A stretch of DNA of 62,072 bases from Scedosporium boydii (Eukaryota; Ascomycota; Sordariomycetes; Microascales; Microascaceae). Below, piece by piece: positions 14,101 to 25,378 of this stretch (position 1 is its first letter; each line of letters begins with the position of its first letter). Under the pieces are notes generated by a model. It ran no database searches. It was given only the letters and a program-made list of their open reading frames with translations, and was not told where the DNA came from. The stretch lies in contig NJFT01000234.1 of assembly GCA_002221725.1 (NCBI GenBank), forward strand, positions 1-62,072, given 5' to 3'. The translations under genes were made by a program, and so were the position numbers.

Positions 14101-14910
14101 TCATGTCTCCGGATTCTGTATCCATTGTCGTAGTTTTCCAAGAGAATATTCATCATGTTTCTTCTCGGAAGCAAAAAAGAGTTCCTCGTACCATCCCCGG
14201 GTCCCAAGTGACTGTAGACGCTTCCCGAAAGGCTGGCAAGACCAGAAGTCGATCAGGATCGGCATTTCGTTCTTGACCATAATGTTATAAGGGTTGATAT
14301 CATTATGTGCAAAGCCAAGGGAATGTAGCGTGTCGACGGCCGACTCGACAACTTCGATGAACTTGACTTTATCCAGTTCCTGGAAAACGGGTGTGGGAGC
14401 ATATTGCATCAGAGTTTGATCAAGCCTTTCCAAAACTATCGCCGTGATGCGTCCGCGTTTCACGCGGCAACCGTGATATTTGATTATGTTCGGATGGTTG
14501 ATCTTGGATATCTCCTCCATGGTTAGGGTCTCGGTCAAGATCTCCTTAGGGATGAACTCTGTTCCCTTCATGGTCTCGTAAGAGTTAAGACCTGGTCGTT
14601 TGATAAAGGCGGACACATCGTCCAAGTGATCGGGTGCGATCGTCAAGCTGATGTCCTTGGGGACTTCTGGAAAGAGCTCTTCGTCGGGGATGTGCTCCAG
14701 TCCTGCACTGTACTCCTCGAGGCTGATCTCTCTCTTATTTTTGAAAGACTGGCCAAAAAAGACCTCTTCTTCAGGAGTGATTAGATAGAAAGTCACGTAT
14801 TTGGGTTGCTTTCTCTCTGTGTCCCAAGCTTCGACGAGGGTGAGGTCTCGAATTGACTTCAGAGGAGGGGCCCTCTTTTGAGGAGGATTCTCTGTGATGG
14901 AGGAGCTCAT
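14101..14910 (-). CDS. small protein kinase-like protein
   Basis: A 269-residue single-exon protein with the core of a eukaryotic protein kinase fold. The catalytic loop reads HNDINPYN, with the catalytic Asp and the metal-binding Asn. The next motif, ILIDFWSC, keeps the metal-binding Asp but has Trp where most kinases have Gly. The activation region ends in LGTRGWYEE instead of APE, and the C-lobe stops soon after YSLGKLRQW. The N-lobe is divergent with no clear glycine loop. This resembles a family of short fungal kinase-like proteins in which the DFG position is usually DFD or DFE. It may be active, weak or a pseudokinase. It sits on the same strand about 600 nt downstream of the lipase-GTPase gene, so a shared role is possible but unproven. 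Confidence 0.75.
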   Translation of the reverse strand: MSSSITENPPQKRAPPLKSIRDLTLVEAWDTERKQPKYVTFYLITPEEEVFFGQSFKNKREISLEEYSAGLEHIPDEELFPEVPKDISLTIAPDHLDDVSAFIKRPGLNSYETMKGTEFIPKEILTETLTMEEISKINHPNIIKYHGCRVKRGRITAIVLERLDQTLMQYAPTPVFQELDKVKFIEVVESAVDTLHSLGFAHNDINPYNIMVKNEMPILIDFWSCQPFGKRLQSLGTRGWYEELFFASEKKHDEYSLGKLRQWIQNPET

Positions 14911-15514
14911 TCCAGCGAGGTAAACCGTTTAATAGTTTCCGTCCAGTAAAGAAAAATCCGCACCCTAGGCCCTTAACGAGGGGGATATAGTCGAAGAATC
15001 TGGGGATGGTAGGCTTATGGAAGCAAGCAGCAGAGACTCAAGGGCGCAAGTGGTTAAATCGCATGCGTTACTAGTACTCGGCGAGTGAAATCATGGACGC
15101 ACTCAGTATTTGCTCCAATAAAGCGGCCTCCCAGTTCAAAACGACTGGATTGTGAGAATGAACACCGCTGGGGACTTCGAAAGAAAAGATGCGGCCGAGT
15201 CAGCTCTCCGAACAGCCAGGCAGTAAATACACAGGTAGTCTTAGCCAATCAATTCGCTGCTACAAAATTGTCTTGAGGCATTGGGACTCGAAGGCATTTG
15301 ATTGGCCCTCTTCCACATCCTACTAAATCCTTGTTTTATTGTTGGGGAAGAACATGATAGAAAAAGAGAAGAGTTAATAAGAATGATAGAAGATGAGAGA
15401 AATGAGCCGATAAGAAGGACGGTTTGGTCTCCCCCCTTCCCCCAAAACAAACAAGACAAGGATTTCCTAAATTAGCAACTAAAATTGCATGTACACGTGG
15501 GCTTTCCTAATGGA
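14911..15514. other. intergenic between kinase-like and lipase-GTPase genes
   Basis: Roughly 600 nt without a supported gene. It should hold the promoter of the kinase-like gene and the 3' end of the lipase-GTPase gene. Nothing else stands out. Confidence 0.5.
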
Positions 15515-18500
15515 TCACTCCGTGTGAAAGACACGACCTCTCGAATCCGGTACGCTGTTCGGTGAGAGCGTACGAAGCCATTGTCGGAGAGATTCAACAT
15601 CCCACATCTTTCCCTCTTCGGCCAACCGGTGAAGACTTTGAAAATGGCGCAGTCCTTCGATCATGCGCTCTTCGTCGGGCGGGCAGTCTGACAACGCTGC
15701 CTTGCCGTCTAAACTCATCTGAGCATAGGTTGAATATGGCTGCACAATATCTTCCAAAGTCTCTGTAGCCAAAAGGAAAGTATCACCACACGCCCGCCTG
15801 GAATGAATGACGAAGTCATCACCCAAATTCCCGAGGTGCTTGAGTTCTTCAATGACGGTTTTCTTGCTATATAAAAGCGCATTGGAGAATATTTCAGTCT
15901 TTGTGCGGTTGAAACTGAGTTGATCGGCTTTACTTAGCAGAATTCGAACGGGACGGGGATCTTTGTGATCATGGAGAAAATTTGCAATCTCCTGAAGGGC
16001 TTCGCCTGTAGCTTTTGAGCGTGATTTGATATCCGATGGGATAACGAAAATAATGACGCCGAACATCTCGCGGAAAACGGAAGCCATTTCTCGGATCCGC
16101 TCATCTTTATCATCGGCACCTGGGCAGTCCATGAAAATCGCACCGAGGCTGGGTGGGTTGTATAGCTGAATCTCCATAGTACGGCAGTTTGAACCAAAAC
16201 CAGGTCGAAAGACCTCTTCAGGAGCGCCTGTGAGTGTTGTGAGGAGCTGACTCTTCCCGGCTTCGGTAGGGCCCTCGACGCCGATGCGGATTTGACTGGC
16301 TATGAGATCTCGCAGCTGTCCAACTCTCGCCACATCGAAGAGCCACTTCGACCAGTAGATGGTAGGCTCAACGAGCCAGTTGGATTTCACCGCTGGATGC
16401 TTCTTGATTCCTTTTTTAAGTTTTTGTCGCCAATCCTTAAGTGTCTGCGGGTTCTCTGCATTCTTCATATCCTCTTTAAGATGATCGGCAAGCGGCGCCT
16501 CCACGATGCTGTTGAGAGGCGAAGATTGAATACCTAGTACTTCTAGGCTCGTTTGTAGCTTGCTCTCGAAGTCGACGTGGAGAAGTTGTTTCCGAGGCAG
16601 CAGGCTGTAGTATACGCCAGCGCCCAAAAAGAAGGCCACCGCTGAAGCTGCGAAGCCGAGAACGGAAGTAAGAGCTACCAATCCGAGTCCGGCCGCGCCC
16701 TCCATGGCTGGAACAGCGGCCGCCAAATACTGAGAGACAGACCTTGCTGCTAATAACGGGCCGCCGCCTGCGGCGAGAATTCCGAAGGGTACAAGGTCCT
16801 CCTTCGCCTCATAGTACCAGTCTCGAGGAGCATCGAGTTGTGTGAGAATGACGAAGTGGCAAAGGCGTATGGCGGTTAAGACCTCATTTGCCTGATTTAT
16901 CGCATGTTCGATGCGTTCTCTGGGATCGGCAGGGCGGTCGTACAAGTTTCGACTGAATTTCCTCAAGGCCTCAGCAAACGAAGTGAGGTTGGGAATGACA
17001 TCCGCCAACTTTAACTGCCCCTGTCTCTCCCAGTTTCGTATGGACAGGCAACATGCACGCAGCCCATTTTTCTGGAGCGTGTCCATCATCTCCGATAGCA
17101 ATCTCCTCAACTCATCTGGGCAATCCGGGGGAATGCGGTCTTTAAGCCGCTCAACAGGATAGGACCCCGGAACTGCTTCTTCCCCAGATACGGTCATATC
17201 TCTAGTTTTTGAAGGGGAGGTCTTTCCTTCATGCCAGGTAGATTTGGGCCATAGCTCCTTCAGGAGCCCTAGTGCGTGTTGAAGCTGGCTAACAACAAGA
17301 TGGGGAACGGCAGCCGACACTGTACTATCCACCAGATTGGCTATCGATGCTGCTCTCTCAGTGAGGATGCATGCGTTCTCACGGTTCGCCTCATCGCTCT
17401 CCGTATTGTTGAGCTTGAGCGTTTGAACTTTTGCTATCTGATCAGCAAAGGCAATGATCATGGCAAGACGAAGAGATTCGAATGTTGTCGGCAAGCTCGC
17501 GTATCGCAACGAAGTGCTTCGGATCTCACTAACTGACAGCATGGTGGATCCGCCAAACACATCGCGGATGCATAATTCCCGTTGTATTGAATACACCAGC
17601 GCAAGTGCCCCCGCAGGCTCCTCATTGGGATCGATATCGTACTGGAGTTTTACAATGATCTATCGTGATTTATGGCATAGTCAGTCAAAAGTAAGCGTCT
17701 TCATGGTTAGTTATTAATCACATACCTGATCATGGTTATCGGGCTTGAGAGCAAAGTGAATATTGCTCACTTGAACCTCACTTCCTTTCGCCTTGAATGT
17801 GACCTTTCTTATGAAGAATTGGACAAGGCGCGATTTCACTGTAATGGAGATGATGACTTTATTGTCATGGATCGCACCATTACATTCATGAACAGCGTCA
17901 GGCAGCGGCAAGCAGCGCTGACGGAATTCCTCGACACTTATTGATGTCTTCGGGTCAATCTTATGGAATCGATGTCTTTGGCGTAGAGTTCTGCGAACAC
18001 AGTCATCGTAATGCTCCATCGAATGGAAACGACCGACACTGGAAAGCTCGGGTGTGGTAGGGATGTGCCTCTCCATGGTGATTTGGCGACAGTTGATGCC
18101 AGGGTTGTTATTCTCCAGCAGGTAAATACAGCCAAAGTGGGCAAACTGTTCCCTGTTCTTTTGCCAATACTCCAGCAAAAGGGTCAAAGGCTTCTTGAAT
18201 GGTTCCAATTGTGGGAAGACAACCAGAAAGGTCCCAACCGCGGAAGGCAAGAATGCCTTGGCCAACTGGGAGGCGTGGTTCAGCGCGAAAGGGACATAAT
18301 CATCGGGATTGATGACATGGTGGAAGTGAAGAGCCCATTCTTGTCGCAGCGCTGCGGTCGTTCCGGAGTCCTCGACAACCATGGCTGACGGAGAGCCGAA
18401 TGTCACGGCAGACAACCTCCTTTGCTCGTTCGCATTCCATACGTTTCCTATTGAGCGGAAGTTGCCATCATTGGCCAAGACAGTGTATGTCGCGATGGTG

Positions 18501-19072
18501 GCCATAGCACCCCTAGATACACGCGGACCTTAGCATTAAGGTTAGATATATATTTGTCCACAACGTGCGACTTACCCTAAGCTGTGACCACAGACAACTA
18601 GCTTGTACTCCTTAACAAGCTGCTCGATCAGCGCGGTGTATTGAGAAGCCCGTGCAAGGAACCCAGCATGAAAGCGCGAACCCAAGTTCGGCGTTGCCGC
18701 CTGGTGGACGTTAAGGTTGGAGAGAACATCAGCCATGCTCTGTGTTCCTCGGAAGCCTAAGAAAAGCGTCTGAAGGCGGTTTGACCAGGCGAGTAACGCG
18801 GCGGCATGGTTTTCTCCACCTGGCTGTATTGTAGCTGCAACGTTGACCACTGGCCAAATGCCAGACACAATGTCTTGTGCCCTGGCCAACCTGAACCGGT
18901 CATCATTGCGCAAGACGTTTGCGACGTCATCTTCGCTCTCATAGCACAGAAGACTGACAGCCGATGCGCCGATGAGCGTCAGGGTTTTCTCCAGCTTCTC
19001 CTCTTGAGTTAAGTCATTTTCGTGGTTTTGAAAATCTATGTGGTCTGGAGGAAAGTCGGGGTTGGTAGGCAT
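15515..19072 (-). CDS. class 3 lipase / transmembrane / P-loop GTPase fusion protein
   Basis: Three exons, 19072-18576, 18512-17726 and 17659-15515, join in phase to 1142 residues. Both introns have GT-AG ends and lie inside conserved coding sequence, so this is one gene. Residues ~60-330 form a class 3 lipase: LFLGFRGTQ (oxyanion region), CGHSLGGAMA with Ser164, INPDDYVPF with Asp237 and FAHFGC with His291, a complete triad. Residues ~450-700 are mostly helical. Residues ~716-781 are Gly/Ala-rich and hydrophobic, long enough for one or two membrane passes. Residues ~885-1030 are a GTPase: GPTEAGKS (891-898), DCPG (939-942) and LSKAD (1003-1007). I infer a membrane-associated acyl hydrolase switched by GTP. 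I know of no named family with this order. Confidence 0.88.
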
Positions 19073-20431
19073 GATGAAAGTAGGGGGAGGTCAAGTTTAC
19101 AGGACGCGGAAAATGTGGATGGGGAGAGGTTACTAGAGCCGAAATATCATTGGAGTTAAGAATGTTTCCTCACACTTTGGCGACGAGCGGCTCTCTGGGA
19201 GATATATCACTCATTTCGACGTATCCTAGCTTCTCGTGAGCAAGCTTGACTGCGAGTGGACTGCGCTCTGCTTTATGTTTGGTTCCAGTGGTCAGTTTGA
19301 GGAGACCTCCGACAGCCCTGTCTTTTCATCCGGCAATTCCAGATGGTGGCGGTGTCGCTGTCTACTGGCTGGAAAGCGTATCAGGACGCACGCAGCTTCC
19401 AGCTCAGCAACAATATTGACTGATAATACAATCGCACATTGCCATTTCCAGCCACATATTGTGCGGAAATGCTCCGATGGACGACGATGGAAATCTGGCT
19501 TGACACGCCATCAAGTGGCATATCCCGACTGTCGATTTCCGTTTGATCAGGCGGTTCATGGGGCGAAGAGAACGGACGCCATGTCACTGCCCGTCATGAT
19601 TGGGATGCGGCGCCGGGTCAGGTGTTCTAGTACAGCCGGACAGGGGGAACCAGGCTCTGGGTTTTTATATTTTCGGAATCCCAGCTCTAGCGATTGCCCA
19701 GGCAAGCCATCCATGTCACATTGCAGGTAATATTCCGGGCCTTGCAGACCCTGAGTTCGATATCATTTCCTTGTGTCCGTCTATTATCCAACTGGGTATT
19801 ATCTCTCCTTAAATAAGGCGAAAGATATCAGACTCTGATGTCGATTCCTTTGCGCTGCCTTTCGAAGCAGTCCGTTTTAGGGTGTGCGTTGGTAGTAACT
19901 ACCGAGTCGAGCGAAGAACAGCGATGATGCAGGCTCGAAATACCTTCATAAGTAGAGGCTAGATAGAATCCCTCAGTGACGGGGCGGACGCTATTTTGTG
20001 GACGCCACCTGACGCAACACACCTCGGAGGGAAGTCGGTGGCGTTAGGGGGTGCTGTCGAGTTCCCTATGACACCGACCCGCCTGGCTTCATCGTTGGAA
20101 AGCACCTATACCAGACTAATAGCCCCCGGCTACTTAGCAGTTACAGGCGAGCCGCGAATGGAGCTCAACCCTTAAAGCGACCGATATCCCTCGTTGGTCT
20201 TTTAGTACGAGGAAATAGGTTCTTGCGATATACTCTGCCTGAACAGAGCAACACATCTTGATTGATTTGGCTGCATGAAAGTCGCACAGAGACTATGAGA
20301 TTCTAAAGCATTTCTGCTGAAAAGGTAGAAACTCTTGCAAATCCTTCTTTTTGTTGATATTTTTTATTGTCGAAAGAGGATGATGGGGCCCAAAAGGCTA
20401 ACAGGAGCCTGTGGAGCGAACAAGAACCCAA
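19073..20431. other. intergenic, upstream of the lipase-GTPase gene
   Basis: The open frames here (for example 19236-19730) lack motifs and look like chance. No repeat or RNA signal is seen until the tRNA at 20432. Confidence 0.5.
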
Positions 20432-20503
20432 AGCATTGTAGCTCAGGGGTAGAGCACTGGGCTCATAACCCAGGGGACCTAGGATCGAAACCTAGCAATG
20501 CTA
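20432..20503 (+). tRNA. initiator tRNA-Met (CAT anticodon)
   Basis: A complete 72-nt intron-less cloverleaf. The acceptor stem AGCATTG pairs with CAATGCT, the D-stem GCTC with GAGC, the anticodon stem CTGGG with CCCAG around CTCATAA, and the T-stem CTAGG with CCTAG around ATCGAAA. The A1:U72 pair, the three G:C pairs closing the anticodon stem and A at positions 54 and 60 (ATCGAAA instead of TTCGAAT) are the marks of a eukaryotic initiator rather than elongator tRNA-Met. A T-run follows at once. Confidence 0.95.
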
Positions 20504-20510
20504 CAAAGTC

Positions 20511-20517
20511 TTTTTTT
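20511..20517 (+). terminator. RNA polymerase III terminator of the tRNA
   Basis: Seven T residues begin eight nt after the tRNA 3' end, followed by a second T-rich stretch. This is the usual Pol III stop signal. Confidence 0.85.
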
Positions 20518-20666
20518 ATTTTTATTTTATTTTAATTTTTTTTTCTCGAGAAATATATTTATGCCCGCGCTCGACTATTCTTAATCGCGGCTTGATAAAC
20601 CAAGTTTTATTTGTAAACTTATTAAAAAAATAATAAAAGAAGAACATAATAAGCCTTAATATCTCT

Positions 20667-23204
20667 CTAATCTATCACATCCTCGGGTAGAATAGAGATA
20701 TAATCCACGGGTGCAGGCTCCTCACCGTCGGGCGTGCCGACAAGTTGCAGAGTGCTTCCGGACTCAACCTGAACGCCCTTGAACGTGATACGGGCCGCCG
20801 TGTGTCCATCAATGTAAGGAGACGGCGCACGCCCGAGCTCATACTCCAGGTCTCCATGCCACTTGCCAACCAGTTCCTCGTCCAAGTAGAGCTCCCAAGT
20901 CGAGTTGCCAATGGCTTGGTCGTAGTAGTTGATAGCAACGTTGTACGTACCCGTCTCAACATCCAATTTCGTAGACGCCGTGCCCTGAGTCGAGTTGTCC
21001 GCCGTCACAATGCACAGCGAGCCACTAGCCGCCTCAAAAGGACTGACAAGATAAGTCCTGTACCCGTCGAGCTCCATGTCCTCGGCCTCGATGCGGTGGG
21101 GATGATTGCCCACACGCCCGGCCTCATCTGGAATGCCCGACTTGTTGAAGTAGAAGTTGTTGATGGAGTCGCGCCAGACGAGCGAATGGCCGGCCTGGTA
21201 GACAAGGCGGAAGAGTACGTGTTCGTAGCGCTCGGCGTCGATCTTGGTCTTTAGGGACTCCCAGAGAGGGACGAAGGACTGTGCGACTGCGCTGCCGGCA
21301 TAGTGGGCGTCGTAGAAGTGTTGAATGACTGTCTTTCCGCTCTTGAGGACTTGGGTGTAGGGTACGTGGTGGAACCAGAGCAACAGGTTATCGGGGGTTG
21401 CCTCGATGTTCTCGTACATCTTGAACACCTCTTCAGGGTACTGGCCGGCATTCCCGGTACCATTCCCTACTGTACGATCCATGCCGATGGTGTCCGCATC
21501 TGCGCGAGTCCACTGGCCCCAGGGGTTGCCATCCTGAGATGCCGGGTTGGGCCCGTAGTGTCCGAGGAGGATATCGGTTAGCGTTTGAATGCCCAAGTTG
21601 CCCGTATAATTTTCATAAGCTGGCCACGATTCCATAGACATCTCGGTAATGACGTCAATAACCTCTTGGTCGTGGCTAAACGTCATCTTGATCCACTCCT
21701 CGAGGATATCAACAGGCTCCGAAGACGGATCCCAAGCAAGCTTGCCATAGGCATAGAGGTTAGACATGGCAAGGTGGCTGCCGAGCCAGGTAGTGTTATG
21801 GCCAACATTGGCAACACCGGCGTACCCTCCAAGCTTGTTATTGAACCTCTTTCCATTGATGATATCGGACACGGCAGAGTTCTCACCGTCAACGCGAAGG
21901 TCGAACTCGAGGAGTTCCTTCCACATCGGAGCGAGGTATACCAGGTGAGCCTGCTGTCCGAGATATTCCTGGGTGATTTGGAGTTCGATAGCACTTCCCG
22001 TCTCCCGCATGTGAGCGAAGAGGGGTGAGACGGGTTCGCGGACTTGGAAATCGATGGGGCCGTACTTGATCTGGATAACCACGTTATCCTCGAATTGGGG
22101 ATCGAGGCCGTCAAAGAACTGAACGGCGGCGTTAGCGCGGTCGGCTTTCCAGTCAAGGTCCTGGTTCAAGCTCGTGTGGTCGTAGACAAAGGCGCGGAAC
22201 ATGATGATACCGCCGTGAGGGTGTAGGGTGCGAGCGAAGAGATTAGCGCCATCGGCAAGAGTTCGGTTGTAAGTAAGGGGTCCGGGCTGGCCCTCGGAAT
22301 TAGCTTTGACGAGATAGCCAGCCAAGTCGGGAATCCTCTCATAGAGGGAATCAGTGATGCCCTGCCACCAGTCGATGACAGTCTCATCTAGCGGGTCAAA
22401 GGAATCTAGGCCGCCCAAAGTCTGAGGCGAAGCAAAGTTGAGGGACAGACCAAGCTGGATACCGTAGGGGCGAAACTCGTCGGCGATCCTTGCCAGACCA
22501 TCCATGTTCTCCTCAGTAAGGATGGTCTCGTTGGCGTTGACATTGTTGACAACCACCGCATTGATGCCAATAGATGCCAAGAGGCGAGCGTATTGGCCCG
22601 CTCGCGTGAGGTCGTCGCGGATTTTTCCGTCCCAGAAGAAAATAGAATCGCCGCCGTACCCCCTCTCCACGCTTCCGTGAGTGCCTCCGCCGCGAAGATT
22701 ATCCCACTGGTTCACCCATCGGACAGGAGCGTCAGGATTCGAAGCGAAAGACTCGTCCGAAACTTTCCCCTGAGCCAACCGCGCAAGGTATTGGAAAGTT
22801 CCGTACAAGGCCCCACGCTCATTTTGACCGAGGATCAAGACATCACCGCCAGAGATGTGGAGATAGTAGCCATCGTCGATGAGTTCCGGCAGGTCCTCGA
22901 CATCACCACCGCTCTCGGAGTAAGCTCCGACAGTGCCCACCGTCACGGTAGGAACGTCGGTATCGGTGCCGGACTCTTCGAGGGTCAACTTCTTGCCGAA
23001 CATGCTGCTGATACCTTCGGCCAGTTCCTGGCCGGCCGTATAGACAGGCAGCCCTTCGGTCGCGTTGAGGGTGACTATAGTGGAGGGTAGTTTCTTGCGA
23101 TGACATTGGGCGCCCGGGACGCGGGCATAGCGTAGCCAGGCAGCCAGGCCGTCCTCGGCGACCGCGAGGCCGACGAAGGATGCGAGCAACAACGAGCCAC
23201 GCAT
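20667..23204 (-). CDS. aguA: GH67 xylan alpha-glucuronidase, secreted
   Basis: Inverting glycosidase that removes (4-O-methyl-)glucuronic acid from the non-reducing end xylose of short glucuronoxylan oligomers. One uninterrupted frame of 845 residues, normal for fungal GH67. It starts with a signal peptide (MRGSLLLASFVGLAVA). The GH67 core shows the conserved AELQITQEYLG-type block here as IELQITQEYLGQ, preceded by KYGPIDFQVREP, which carries the catalytic acidic residues of the family, and NQWDNLRGGGTHGSVERGY. The protein acts outside the cell. It fits with the GH51 gene and sugar transporter to its left as hemicellulose debranching functions. The symbol follows the Aspergillus orthologue. 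Confidence 0.96.
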   Translation of the reverse strand: MRGSLLLASFVGLAVAEDGLAAWLRYARVPGAQCHRKKLPSTIVTLNATEGLPVYTAGQELAEGISSMFGKKLTLEESGTDTDVPTVTVGTVGAYSESGGDVEDLPELIDDGYYLHISGGDVLILGQNERGALYGTFQYLARLAQGKVSDESFASNPDAPVRWVNQWDNLRGGGTHGSVERGYGGDSIFFWDGKIRDDLTRAGQYARLLASIGINAVVVNNVNANETILTEENMDGLARIADEFRPYGIQLGLSLNFASPQTLGGLDSFDPLDETVIDWWQGITDSLYERIPDLAGYLVKANSEGQPGPLTYNRTLADGANLFARTLHPHGGIIMFRAFVYDHTSLNQDLDWKADRANAAVQFFDGLDPQFEDNVVIQIKYGPIDFQVREPVSPLFAHMRETGSAIELQITQEYLGQQAHLVYLAPMWKELLEFDLRVDGENSAVSDIINGKRFNNKLGGYAGVANVGHNTTWLGSHLAMSNLYAYGKLAWDPSSEPVDILEEWIKMTFSHDQEVIDVITEMSMESWPAYENYTGNLGIQTLTDILLGHYGPNPASQDGNPWGQWTRADADTIGMDRTVGNGTGNAGQYPEEVFKMYENIEATPDNLLLWFHHVPYTQVLKSGKTVIQHFYDAHYAGSAVAQSFVPLWESLKTKIDAERYEHVLFRLVYQAGHSLVWRDSINNFYFNKSGIPDEAGRVGNHPHRIEAEDMELDGYRTYLVSPFEAASGSLCIVTADNSTQGTASTKLDVETGTYNVAINYYDQAIGNSTWELYLDEELVGKWHGDLEYELGRAPSPYIDGHTAARITFKGVQVESGSTLQLVGTPDGEEPAPVDYISILPEDVID

Positions 23205-25378
23205 TGTCGTATGTATGGGCGTTACCGGAGAACGAATGAAGCTGGGAAGCCCTCAAGATGTTTGGGCGGTGAGTTGCATGAGACTCATGCTCTGCTTGTT
23301 CGGTCGCCGAGGCCCTTTCTATATTTATCCCAGACTTATACTTCGCATCTCGCCAAGATCGTGCCGCCCCACGCCTCTTTCCCCTGGAATTGACCTCAAT
23401 TGAAAATTTCCGCTCTCGGCAGCATTGTTGTTCAACGTGGTGGGTGCTACGCTATTATTCCAGGATGAGACCCTCCTAGCTCGTTGGATATGTAAAGAAT
23501 GTTACCATACGATTCAGCCTGTATTCGCACCCTCAACTTAGGCAGTGATTTACGTGCGGGGGAACATCAAAACCCGGCTCGGCGTTTGCTCGACTCCTCG
23601 ATGTCGGCAGCTGCACACGAGAAGGAGGGCGATGAATTGATGAGTCGATCTGTTTTCCGAGGCCCACAGCCAGGGTCCTGGGTAAGTTTATTGCCTCGAT
23701 CTTGTCCCAACGAGGAAGGCCTTCGAGTTTTGAGTGGCGATGCATCGTGGTATTAGGAATTAGGCGTGAAAGATGGGAAATTGGAGTTTGCAAGGATGCG
23801 GAGAACCTCAATTGATCCGAAATTCCTGCCTGCGGGGTTACCATGGATTAGGATCTCTATGGTAGGCCATACGAAGGTACACGGCTCAAAAACAGCAAGC
23901 GACGGTCCGGGAAGATGGATAACCATGGGCCTGCCGTACGTGATGTCGGAGTGTGTAATTTCCTGATAAACTTGGCAGGTCGAGTGGAGTACCGCGAATC
24001 GTGGCGAAGCTGGTCTGAGACTCCATAGGTAGGGCCACTGGAGATATTCACTTGAATAATTATTTCCTTAAGCTTATAGATCTATCTTGAATCAAAGCCT
24101 AAAAGCTGTTAATTCTCATCGAAAGGCCGCGGTGGACTCGCTACTTCAAATCGTTGTGATAGGGAATAACCCGTTGGTTTTTCTACCGTCATTCGCAGTC
24201 AATGGGGAGATTGGCTATGAAAACACTGCTTTCTTCCTCTTCCTGGAGATATCTACTATTGGAGTCGACCACCTCCAAACTAGATGAACTTGAGGGTGCT
24301 GTAAACTCCGATCCTCTGGGCCCTGGCAAGGCCATCCTGATTCCCCGAAGCCGCCGCGGAAAAGAAGGCCGACGACACACACCCAAACCCTCTATTAAGA
24401 TTTTATTTGGAAGTTAAACAAGACCGATCTGAAATCGTCGTCCGCAGCTTCTATTCTTTGAAAGGTGTTTTTGGTTCGGGGAGGAAGACACTGAAAACAT
24501 CTACAATACTTTGTGATGTCTTTAACGATAATTCCATGGAGCATGCGTGTGCAAAGGGAAGCGCTGCCGCGATGCTTGTTTTGCCAAAACTTCTTTTTTC
24601 AGAAACTGCACAAACATTGAGACAATACCCAATCATCACAGAAATATACGATCACGCTCCGATCTCAGAGACAAGATAAGGAGAAATGCCTAGGATGTGG
24701 TTGGCAAAGAATTCCCGAGAAAATATTGGGAAAAACACGCTAGTGGACGCAGATGCAAAGAGATCGCTTGTAGCAAACGGTGAGGACCAGCAATGGTTTC
24801 CTGTGTTATGGACAACGACAGTGAGGCGATGAGCTTTTCGAGAGATAGGGTCACTGACGTGGCGGAAGTCATTAAGGGGTTGATCAAAACGCGATCATCC
24901 TCATAGAAACGGCTGATTCGTATTGTGTTATTATTTAGTCGTGTGCATTCTGCTCAGGAATGATGCTTACTGGACTGGTTTCGATCTATACGACTATACG
25001 CTTTCCAATGCCGCGGAATGGCCAAAACCAACCGGCTTGATAGTGGTGACTCTGGTGAGCCCCTATTAATCTGTGGAGGCCATGACAGCGGCGCAGCTCT
25101 TATACACGTATAGCATACGGAGTAGGGAATGGTTGGAGCCGCAACGCAATGCATTAGCACTTGGAAGACCCAGCCTCTGTGTGGCACTGGCCATCTCTAG
25201 ACCTACATAAGTATTCGGCGTTTGCCCTTACTTCTCAAGGACCGGAAGAACATCCAACAACAACAACAACTGGTTGCCGACTGAACCACACATCTTCCTC
25301 TGCATTTATTTCACAGAACACCTTGTCAAGCCTCTGCAACTGGTTCTTCTTTCCTTAAGAGTGCTGACGTCCGTGGCC
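23205..25378. other. long intergenic region between GH67 and the RTA1-like gene
   Basis: 2.2 kb with no supported gene. Small open frames (for example 24407-24679, 90 codons) show no motif. A TATA-like CTATATTTAT at about 23320 on the minus side may belong to the GH67 promoter. The right end should carry the promoter of the RTA1-like gene, which has a run of CAA repeats near 25255-25268. Confidence 0.5.

Noticed and set aside
15515..19072. Lipase and GTPase as two separate genes
   Set aside because: The intron 17725-17660 joins the two frames in phase with normal splice ends, and the GTPase frame has no good ATG at its left end.
20335..20535. Small frame overlapping the tRNA
   Set aside because: It runs through a perfect tRNA gene and has no protein motif.
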